Source: Daphnia pulex (Eukaryota; Arthropoda; Branchiopoda; Diplostraca; Daphniidae). From it: 64,000 bases of DNA. The notes under the pieces are model-generated. The model was not told the DNA's origin. It was given only the letters and a program-made list of their open reading frames with translations, and did not search any database. The position numbers and the translations under genes are program-made. The stretch lies in NCBI RefSeq assembly GCF_021134715.1, contig NC_060024.1, positions 9,982,001 through 10,046,000 of the forward strand, given 5' to 3'. This document shows, one piece after another, positions 1 through 8,605 of this stretch; positions within the stretch are counted from its first letter, which is position 1, and every line of letters starts with the position of its first letter.

Positions 1-817
1 ATTTTTTGAGTCATATATGGGAATGCATATATCTTAGTAGTTTACCAACATTGCAGTATCATCAGCAGACATCGTATGTATGAATCCGTATTATATTGAC
101 ACGACATACCCGTGCAAGAAAAACACGCAAATGCCCTATGAGTCAAGCTCCATAATTCTGGAAATGCGGCAAAATCCGGCCGCGCGCGTGCTATTAACCT
201 GCTGCGTTAATTTGCGGGAATCGCCTCAAGTTGCTTGTTTAAGACATTATTAACTTTTGAGCGATGATAGGAGATTCGACTGCGGTGAAACAAGGAACTG
301 CAAAATTATGCAATAAGTGTCGCAGCGATTGAGACCTCTCTGCGTTCTCTGCTGTGCACGTTTGTTACTTATAAGCTCGAGTTGCAAGTCAGGCGACTCG
401 GCTCTCAATTACATTCCGGGGCTTTTCGGCAATCACTAATGACTAGAAAAAGCTGTACCATTATGCGTGCTTTTGACATACATTTCGTTGCTGCAATAAA
501 GAAAATAAAAAATTATGAATTCAAAGATCAGCACTGACGTAATACGTGACGTATACAAGTTGAGGCTAAAAGAAAGAAGTCTCTTGTATGCAATTCATTG
601 ATTTTATTCATTTATCGTTTAAAAAAACATATCCAAAACCGTTACATAACGGAGAACATTATGGGGGCGGGTAGAGGAAATGATTTAAACCTACAACACT
701 ACAGCCAATCAAATATTTTTAAGACAAAATAATTAAAATGTATTAAGTCGCGGTTCCTGTTATCGAATTTCGTTATTGAAGAACTATTCCGTTTCCACCA
801 GTAGTTTTGGAAACTAT
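1..817. other. Intergenic and NXN-1 3' UTR
   Basis: No coding exon is visible in 1-600. The part from about 600 to 817 is the 3' UTR of NXN-1 on the minus strand, with an AATAAA-type signal on that strand near 600-608. The left edge of the window cuts intergenic DNA. Confidence 0.5.
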
Positions 818-1466
818 TCATTCTGCAGCGATGACGGGGGCTGCTTTGGCAGCACGTTTCTTAATGTCCATATCAAGAAACTGCTCGAGAGATGCTAAAA
901 TAGAGCTCAAGTCATTGTTAGAGTTGGTGTTGCTGTTGGAATTCAAGTTGTAGTTGCTTGTTCTAGAAAGGCGAGTAGGTCTGAAGGGGCGACGCTTTGA
1001 ATTAACATCGGACGTTTTTTCTAAGCCCAAGATCTCTGCGTTGTCCTCTTCGGGAACATCATTGTCCTCGTTTTCTGGGGTCGTCTCTGGCTTCTCCTTA
1101 GCAAGACCTTTAGCCCCTTTAGCCCCCAACATTTTCTCGAAGCAAGAGAAGTCGCCGTAAACACAGTCGTTTTGTTCCTCGTTGCCGGTCAGTTGAGACA
1201 AAAGGGAGCTGATGAGGTTGTAGTTGCTGTTGTCATTCGTGTTGGTGTTGATGTTGACGTTGCTGTTACTTGCCAATGGACGAGGCCTATGCATAAACGG
1301 ATGTTGTGGTCTTCCAGCATTGGCCGAAGCCATCATGCAAACCAGAAAAACAATCACTGCTGATGCCTACAAAACATAAAAAATGGCAAGAAAATTGTAT
1401 TAGAATTTGTGCACTAAAACTAGTTAATTTGATTTTTTGTGTTGTGTAATTTACCGAAATTTTCAT
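818..1466 (-). CDS. NXN-1, small secreted Asn-x-Asn-x protein (unrecognised family)
   Basis: Two coding exons: 1466-1455 (ATG AAA ATT TCG, giving MKIS) and 1366-818, with an 88-bp GT-AG intron, phase 0. The product is 186 aa. Residues 1-22 form a signal peptide (MKISASAVIVFLVCMMASANA). The mature chain holds two copies of one module: an alternating Asn tract (SNVNINTNTNDNSNYN, then SNYNLNSNSNTNSNN) followed by a Leu/Ser-rich helix (LISSLLSQL; LSSILASLEQFL). Between them lie a Cys pair (CVYGDFSC), an acidic linker and a KRR site; a KKR site follows the second module. The start was chosen because it completes the signal peptide and sits about 80 bp downstream of a TATA box. I do not recognise the family. 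Secretion is well supported; function is unknown. Dibasic sites would allow prohormone-convertase cleavage, but that is inference. Confidence 0.85.
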
Positions 1467-1547
1467 CTTATTGCTCAAAAAGAGTAGAAAGTAGCTTAAG
1501 AGATGAAGACGATGAGCCTGCTGAATTATTACTGCCGGTTTCATTGC

Positions 1548-1554
1548 TTTTATA
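1548..1554 (-). promoter_or_regulatory. TATA box of NXN-1
   Basis: TATAAAA on the minus strand, followed by GC, 82 bp upstream of the ATG. NXN-2 has the same box in the same place, and the cuticle genes use the same TATAAAAGC form. Confidence 0.7.
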
Positions 1555-1559
1555 CTCGA

Positions 1560-2340
1560 ACGTCCTTATTCTATCATCAAGGTCTCATGGGAGAAGCTTT
1601 ATTTTGAAATCAAAGCTGCGGTTGTTTCATGTAATTATTTAAATCTGAATAGATTTGCTTCATATGTTCTTTCAATTAATTGGCTGACGTGAGCGGAGAA
1701 GGATTCGACTTCGTTGCTTAATAACCACGTTACATGAGATATCAAAATCTCTTACCGCACTATGGTAGTGTATTGCCGGTATTGCTTAAATCAAAAATAT
1801 TATTCTTTTTTTTTCCAAAGGCCATCGGTCAGATCGGTGACTGAGTACACTCAATAAAATTTGCAATAGCGAGTGAACTCGCTAATGGAAATGGAAGTGA
1901 TAACTTTGAATTTAAATTTTGAAAAATTGAATTTTTATAATTTTTTATTTAATTTCTTTGATCCCTGTTTATTTGCGTAAGCAAATTTTTTATTTTTGAA
2001 TTGGCGGGAAGCCCGAGTGAGAACAGGAGTAGGCTACATTTGGCATCGGTGTCAAATTAATGGCTGCACGACCAAATGAAATTAAAAATACGAGGTGTCC
2101 TGCCTCATATCTCTTCGCTCTTCGGTAATTAAAAAAAATGCTTTTTAGCAGAGAAATAACTTAAGAACCAAGAATAAAAGTAGGATAATTATGGAAATTT
2201 TATCAAAGGGAATGAATTGTTCTAAACTTATAAGATCTTTGTTCCTGACTAGCACTTAACATGTTAGCCCACAGTCAATGCATAGCATGCATTTGCCATT
2301 TACTTTGTTTGCAATGTAATTTCATGTTTCCCTTCTTATC
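1560..2340. other. Intergenic, no gene seen
   Basis: Upstream DNA of NXN-1. The first 100-150 bp still resemble the NXN-2 upstream region, so the segmental copy includes the promoter. Beyond that it is AT-rich with no supported exon. Confidence 0.4.
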
Positions 2341-2890
2341 ATTTGTGCAGATTTATTAAATCCAGACTCCTGAGCCAGCAATCAGCATCAACATCAAGTT
2401 TTTCTCATCATCATAACCTGTCTTCAGCAGCTGTGTCAGCTTCATCGATGGGGTATTCATTTTTTGATACTTTTACCTATTTCATCTGTTATGTATTTAA
2501 ATGATTTGCATGACTTGCTTGTGTGCAGTGTGCTTTCTTTATGAAACTTAACAATCGGTCGTTTGTCAAAAATGAATGTCTACCTAGCTATCTCATTTTA
2601 AAATTTTCCTTAAGGTGGCTTCCATAAATATTTTCTGTATCATTAACAATTTCCTAATGTAGGTAAACACCATTTTTTTGATTGGAAGATCCACAAATGA
2701 TTCATCTCTTCTTCACCCTTTAAACACCCTCGTGTACACTCATGTGAGTGTGAGCATTCCTTCTTCATGGTATATGGTGACCCCTTCCTCCTATCCCGCC
2801 TGGCGTTTTCAACTTTTTCTGCAGATGGAGCACTCGGAGATGCCTGGCTGTATTTCCCAGGCTGAAGGTAGGAAACATTTTCCTTATTCC
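2341..2890 (+). repeat. Exon-intron-like cassette, copy 1
   Basis: This segment resembles 28312-28800. Both copies keep a TTTGTGCAG acceptor (ends at 2350 here, 28321 there), an exon-like block ending at a GG|GT donor after a TCATCGAT-containing stretch, a pyrimidine-rich spacer, then a second exon-like block containing ATGGAGCACT and GATGCCTGGCTGT and ending AAG|GTAGG. The reading frames are short and stop quickly. It looks like a dispersed copy of part of a multi-exon gene, perhaps carried by a transposon; the source gene is not recognised. Confidence 0.45.
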
Positions 2891-4899
2891 CTTTTTTATA
2901 TAATTATTTTGGTGGCGTTATTGTTTTTTGTTACAACATCTCCCCGACTGCTGGCTGTTTTGTAAGTTACTCGACTGCTGCACTTGACAGCAAACTACAG
3001 GGAGCATAAACATGTCAATAAGTATGTAAATTGATGAATCATCGCTACGCTCAGCAGTGAGTTATCACTGCTTTCATATCGTAGGGACTCTTGAGCAATC
3101 AATTAGCGGACTTCCATGAAAAGAGGGCGAATCCTCAACATGATCTTCTCCGTTCAGGTGGGTCAGCATAGTTTTACAAAACTGTCTTGCCCTTTCAGGT
3201 CCACTAAAAGTGACTGTAGTCACAATAGGAATAATTCCACCATGAGTGTTATTAGCCAGTGGAACCATTTTACTTTGCAGATTCCGAGTTTTTCGGACAC
3301 AAATTTTGCACAAAAATGTGCCTTGCCTTGCCGACTTTTCCTTTGAAAATTTTGTCCGAATCTTTAAGGTTTAACATTGTATGTGTTGTTTTTGTTTATC
3401 GTTTCTGAAAGTACTCTCTCCAAACACTTTTTTTTTATTATTTCTATTTATGGTCTTACCGAGAATGGATTAGATGAAACCAACAAAAATCTGTCAATGC
3501 ACTTTAAATTTTTATTGCGGAAATTTATAGTATTTTCCCAACTCATGATCCAAAATGACGGAGAATGTGACTTCATTTAAAGAGCTACAATCAAAGTCGA
3601 ACCAAGAAACTGTAAATTTTCGCGTTTGTTACAATTTAAAGTTCATGCAATAGTAACTGGTATCCGCAAGTGATTGGCCAGAATCTGCCAGAATTGACCG
3701 TGAAATTTTAATTTCCGTCAGTCCTGTTCCTAGAGATTTCTTTCCGAAAAATTGCGAAATACTGCTTAACTTACGCTTCAGACTGCCAGCACACATTTTC
3801 CAGTTAAACAGTTAATAGTGGGAAGCTCTTTCGACATAATTTAAATGGGCGCGTATTCCAGTGAACTAGTCTTGGTTTCGCACGAAGATATAATTCTTTT
3901 TGCAGTTTTTCTTCATCAAGATTTTTACTAGTAGGTCATAATTATTAATTTTTATTGTTCTTGTTCCTGTCGCAAAAGCTCATCCGCAATATTAGCTCAG
4001 CGTCGAATTAACAATTGTGCTCTCCATTCTCGCAATAATTTTGTGGATCATTTAAACACATCTTAATTTAAGCACATACAAATGCGTAGTATCATATACT
4101 ATGTATGCACTCAATTTTCCAGAACGAAATTTGGATGACTGCCGAAAACTTGAAACTGTCGCAGAGAAGGTTAAAACTTAAAAGCGAATTGAAACATTTG
4201 ATTTTGTAAGTTTTTTCCCCTTTATTTTATTTTAAAAAATTAGAACCGAGTTGGCACAACAATGCTTTTTCTGCCAGCTGATGTTTTCCATCAACTGAAT
4301 TGCCAAATGTTGATCTATGATCCTGTTTTTATTTTTACTTGAACTAGAGAGTGGTCGATTTCCCGTTTCGGGTAATCCGGAAATAAAGACTAGTCGATTT
4401 GTCACGAGAGGCAGTGAGCATGCAAACAATGCCTTCCCTTTTTGTTAATTATGTAGTTGACTCAGTGGAATGAACACGGTCAACACGGCGAAATTTTGAG
4501 TCTATCGGGGTGGGGGAATAATTGCACTCGGTAGTAATCCAGGTACTCAATAACGGAGCTAGTTTTGGATCATAGGCGAGTACATTCGCTAACCCATTCC
4601 TTGATCAACGAATGCAGTTGGGCTACAAGTTGGTGTTCAAAGAAAGACGTTTCTTGTATGCATTTCATTTATTTGATTAAGTAATTATTGCTTTAAAAAT
4701 CATGTCCACAGGGAACATTATGGAGACAAAAAAAAAAACGACATGATTTTTTTAACAAAACCTAAACACTAGAGCCAATCAAATATTTGTAAAAAAAAAT
4801 AATAATAATAATAATAAAGAAAATATCAAGTCGCGGTTCACCTTGTCGAATGCCATAATTTGAGAAATATTCAGATCCATCAGTAGTTTTGGAAACTAT
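2891..4899. other. Intergenic; weak ORF only
   Basis: No supported gene. A 79-codon minus-strand frame at 3074-3313 has a protein-like composition but no start context, splice partners or family match. The end of the interval, about 4640-4899, is the 3' UTR of NXN-2 on the minus strand. Confidence 0.35.
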
Positions 4900-5540
4900 T
4901 CATTCCGCAGCGATGACGGGGGCTGCTTTGGCAGCACGTTTTTTAATGTCCAAATCAAGAAACTGCTCTAGGGATGCTAAAATAGAGCTCAAGTCATTGT
5001 TAGAGTTGGTGTTGCTGTTGGAATTCAAGTTGTAGTTGCTTGTTCTAGAAAGGCGAGTAGGTCTGAAGGGGCGACGCTTTGAATTAACATCGGACGTTTT
5101 TTCTAAGCCCAAGATCTCTGCGTTGTCCTCTTCGGGAACATCATTGTCCTCGTTTTCTGGGGTCGTCTCTGGCTTCTCCTTAGCAAGACCTTTAGCCCCT
5201 TTAGCCCCCAACATTTTCTCGAAGCAAGAGAAGTCGCCGTAAACACAGTCGTTTTGTTCCTCGTTGCCGGTCAGTTGAGACAAAAGGGAGCTGATGAGGT
5301 TGTAGTTGCTGTTGTCATTCGTGTTGGTGTTGATGTTGACGTTGCTGTTACTTGCCAATGGACGAGGCCTATGCATAAACGGATGTTGTGGTCTTGCAGC
5401 ATTGGCCGAAGCCATCATGCAAACCAGAAAAACAATCCCTGCTGATGCCTACAAAACATAAAAAATGGCAAGAAAATTGTATTAGAATTTGTGCACTAAA
5501 AACTAGTTAATTTGATTTTTTGTTTTACCGAAATATTCAT
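4900..5540 (-). CDS. NXN-2, near-identical paralogue of NXN-1
   Basis: Two coding exons: 5540-5529 (ATG AAT ATT TCG, MNIS) and 5448-4900, phase 0, giving 186 aa. Signal peptide, Cys pair, acidic linker, both Asn-alternating modules and dibasic sites match NXN-1. The visible protein differences are confined to the ends: K2 to N, a Val to Gly and a Gly to Ala around the signal peptide, and one Met to Leu near the C-terminus. A core of about 420 bp, corresponding to 893-1315 of NXN-1, shows no nucleotide difference by eye, while intron, UTRs and flanks clearly diverge. This fits a tandem duplicate homogenised by gene conversion. Confidence 0.85.
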
Positions 5541-5625
5541 CTTATTGCTCAAAAAGAGTTCTGGAAAGTAGCTTAAGAGATGAAGACGATGAGTCTGCTG
5601 AATCATTACTGCCAGTTTCATTGCT

Positions 5626-5632
5626 TTTATAC
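5626..5632 (-). promoter_or_regulatory. TATA box of NXN-2
   Basis: TATAAAA (minus strand) followed by GC, 86 bp upstream of the ATG, the same arrangement as in NXN-1. Confidence 0.7.
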
Positions 5633-5639
5633 TCGAACG

Positions 5640-6277
5640 TCCTCATTCACCCATCAAGGTCTTGTGGGAAAAGCTGGGGAAAAGCTTTATTTTAAAACCA
5701 AAGCAGCGATTATTTCATCTAATTATTTAAATCTGAATAGATTTATTTTGTATGTTCTTCCAATTAATTGCCTCACGTAATGGTAAAATTTCAACTCCCG
5801 CGCTTTTACGTTTCATTAGACACCGAAAACTCTTTCTCGATGGTAATGATACGACGAAGCCAATTAAGCAGATTTTCGCTTAAAACATCCCAAATAATGT
5901 TCATAGCAGTAAGCTTTGCTTTCATATCGTTTTCTGTTGAACTGTCACTCCGAATTCATCGTTAATTTACCATCAAGTAAAGTGAAAAGGAAGTAAAATT
6001 AAACTTGTGTTTTGTTGCTCGTAAAACCAAAGGTTCCTATAATTTTTTTGTAGCAAACTGGAAACTGTCCTCGAGCAATTTTTCGTTTCATAAGCGCTAT
6101 AAAATTTTCATAAAAGTCACATACTCCTTCACAAAGCCGGTCTAGCTCAAACATATTTTGTCAGCGAATCAATATGAAGGCTTTTGTACGGTACGTAAAA
6201 TGTCACATTTTACTGTGTGCTATTCTGAAAGAATTATAACGAAAAATGGCATTGGCATACATTTAACGATCGGTGCT
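5640..6277. other. Intergenic between NXN-2 and NXN-3
   Basis: No supported gene. It separates the minus-strand NXN-2 from the plus-strand NXN-3, so the two promoters face each other outward. An upstream ATG at 6174 is followed by a GTACGT donor-like site, but no acceptor joins it cleanly to the NXN-3 signal peptide. Confidence 0.35.
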
Positions 6278-6592
6278 ATGCGGTTTCATTTTTATACTGC
6301 TCTGTCTGCTTATTTGATATTGGCGATCTGCGTTGTGACTAGCCAAAGCAAAGCTTTTAGAAAATCCAGCACCAATACAAACATCAACACCAATGTCAAC
6401 AGCAACTTCAATCGTGAATTTCTCTCCAGTCAACTGAACTCCATGTTGAGCCAGGGAAAGAAAGGCCAGGCTGTCGCTGGCGTGGCCAGCATATACCGGA
6501 TATCACAGCCCAGCAGGAAGGTCAACAAGCTGCAGATGACACCATGGATGATGGGTCTTTCTTTTGGTGAATCTGCTTTTGCATCTCAATAA
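6278..6592 (+). CDS. NXN-3, secreted Asn-x-Asn-x paralogue, 3' end uncertain
   Basis: The frame from ATG 6278 gives a signal peptide (residues 1-26, core LSAYLILAICVVTSQSKA), then an alternating Asn tract (NTNINTNVNSNFN) and the helix REFLSSQLNSMLSQ, so it carries one NXN module. After about 6480 the annotated frame loses character, whereas a neighbouring frame reads QHIPDITAQQEGQQAADD. With an intron from about 6561 to a CAG near 6608 that neighbouring frame would run into ASQLKVFQALAAKAQEMQ and stop near 6669. Either the gene carries a frame change near 6480-6500 (a decaying copy or a sequence error), or the tail is unusual. The module and signal peptide are secure; the C-terminus is not. 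Confidence 0.55.
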   Translation: MRFHFYTALSAYLILAICVVTSQSKAFRKSSTNTNINTNVNSNFNREFLSSQLNSMLSQGKKGQAVAGVASIYRISQPSRKVNKLQMTPWMMGLSFGESAFASQ

Positions 6593-7180
6593 GACGATTT
6601 CTTTTCAGCTTCATTTCAGCTTCTCAGCTGAAAGTTTTTCAAGCTCTGGCCGCCAAAGCTCAGGAGATGCAATAATCAAAAGTAATAATACAGACCCAAA
6701 AGACCAACTGTATGTCAGGCTAGGCTATCGACAAACTGCGCATATTTTAGCAATCCGATTTTTTTTTTCCGAACTAGAATTCCGCAGAATTCGGTCTGTC
6801 AGAAAATTATTATCTTTGGAATGGAACCTACTTGTTCTTTTATTCTCCACTGATTCAAAAAAATGTGTGTTTGAGCAATATCGGATCGTTTTTCTGCCCA
6901 GATGGGTGAGATGTATGTCTTACAAATACCAGTAGTAGTTATTTTACCAAAAGATCTCTAGTTGTACTTTTTTTTAATAAAAAAAAATAATTTATTTATT
7001 CCTCATTCACTTTCATTTATTGTCATTAGATTTTGTTTCCAAAAATTCAGAATAAAAAGAAGTTGTGGAAGAGGTTGCATTTTTTTTTTGACATTTGGAA
7101 ATGCGCTTGTATCAAAATAATAATTACGATTACCATCAACCATTTTACCCATAGCCGGAATTGATTGAACATTCTTATGT
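6593..7180. other. 3' regions of convergent NXN-3 and NXN-4
   Basis: NXN-3 (plus) and NXN-4 (minus) converge here. The first 80 bp may hold the last NXN-3 exon; from about 6985 it is 3' UTR of NXN-4, with AATAAA-type signals on the minus strand near 6988-7000. Nothing else is seen. Confidence 0.4.
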
Positions 7181-7882
7181 CTATCCTGAACGGGTCTCAG
7201 CCTCTGCAAAAGATCTTATAAAATCCATTTTAGCCGCTTGAAGCTCCGCTGGTTCTTGAACAGCTTGAGGAGAACCAAAAGAATCTAAAGGGATTGGGGA
7301 AAGGAGCGGCGGAACTGCAGGTCCTCTAAAGGCTTCCACGGCAGCCTCGATATCCTCTTTAAAATCTTGTGGCGAACCGTCATCCTTGTTTATACCGTCT
7401 TTTCGATTTTTGATTAGGTCGTTGAAAATATAATCGTAGAGAATAGTGAAATCACCCTTGACAAATGCGGGATCCGCCGAGGTGGAGGGCTCTGACTCGG
7501 GAAGAGCTGCAGGAGGATGTTGTTTCAGCATTGGATGCATTTCGTCTGGCCGTGGGAAGGCAGGAATGGTGTACTGGCCAGAGCATTGCTCATTATTTTG
7601 AAGAACTTCCAACAGGTTAAAAATGTAATTCAACAGCGAACTTATTAAGAAGTTGGCACTCATATTTGTATTGTAGTTGTTGTTGTAGTTTGTGTTGATG
7701 TTGGTGCTGAAAGGTTTCGACTGTGCGGGATTCATGCAGGCGAGCATTAAGGTGCAAGTAGTGACCTGAAAAACACACACACAAAAGTGGGAAACTTATT
7801 TGTCAAATTTCCATATTTTTGGTGACAATTTTGTTATTTCTTTTCGAGCACTTACCACAAATTTCATACTGATGACTGCCAT
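7181..7882 (-). CDS. NXN-4, secreted Asn-x-Asn-x paralogue with long tail
   Basis: Exon 1 is 7882-7856 (MAVISMKFV; translation could also begin at the second Met, 7867) and exon 2 is 7765-7181, with a 90-bp GT-AG intron, phase 0; 203 aa. A signal peptide (core VVTTCTLMLACMNPAQS) is followed by one NXN module: TNINTNYNNNYNTN, then FLISSLLNYIFNLLEVLQ. One Cys sits where NXN-1 has its Cys pair. The remaining 130 residues are Pro/Glu/Asp-rich with no domain I know. The intron interrupts the signal peptide, as in NXN-1 and NXN-2. A TATA box lies 46 bp upstream of the ATG. Function unknown. Confidence 0.8.
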
Positions 7883-7927
7883 CTTTCGGAAACACAAATA
7901 AGGTCGATACCTTGGGAATTTGAATCT

Positions 7928-7936
7928 CTTTATATA
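7928..7936 (-). promoter_or_regulatory. TATA box of NXN-4
   Basis: TATATAAAG on the minus strand, 46 bp upstream of the first ATG. Confidence 0.6.
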
Positions 7937-7939
7937 CAA

Positions 7940-8605
7940 AATTAATAAGAAAGGGGAGGGGGGTAAAAAGGGCTGCTTCAACAAGTATCCAATCAATTGG
8001 CAGTTTTTGTAGACTCCTCCTTGATGAAGTGCCCATGTTGTCACTAAACTCATTACCAACTTGTCCTTGAAAAGATTGGCGTTTTTTGTTGTTGTATATG
8101 CTGAATGCATTTTACTACGCGACCTCTGAGTAACTTTACACCCACGCATAGAGACGATGGAATGAAGGTTAGAGTTTCCTCATCTCCAGTTCTAACGCAA
8201 TTTTCGTATGGGACTTACGAAGTTGACGAGAATTTACCAATCCTTTTTTCGGGTGGGCGGAAGCTATCCAATTTAAAGTGGGTGTGGCGATGTGTCTTTG
8301 AGAATTTAAAAGAAAGTGCACAATAATAATCTCTTCTACAATAATAAGCTCATCTAAAGGATTCTTTTGGCGTTTTGGAGGTCGAATCAATCAAACGAGT
8401 GAGATTATAAGACACCTTTTGGCAATTTGCGTTTAGTAAGAAATGTCTACCCTTGTGAAATAAGTAAATTTGATTTGAACAAAAATCCACGACGACGTAA
8501 TAATTGAATCTGTAATATATGTATTCTTTCAGCTAAAAGATTAAAATGTTGCAGGTCGTGAAGTCGATGAAATAGAAATAGCCAGGTCTTTTACGCAAGC
8601 ACAGA
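7940..8605. other. Intergenic: NXN-4 upstream and peroxidase 3' UTR
   Basis: No exon is supported. The left part is NXN-4 promoter DNA; the right part, up to the stop at 8606, should hold the peroxidase 3' UTR. Confidence 0.4.

Noticed and set aside
954-1363. Plus-strand frames of 60-70 codons, repeated at 5036-5445
   Set aside because: Antisense of NXN-1 and NXN-2; their duplication only mirrors the duplicated genes.
3074-3313. 79-codon minus-strand frame that looks protein-like
   Set aside because: No recognised family, no flanking exons, no promoter; could be chance.
6564-6935. 123-codon plus-strand frame downstream of NXN-3
   Set aside because: The likely NXN-3 tail uses another frame over its first part, and the remainder shows no coding character.
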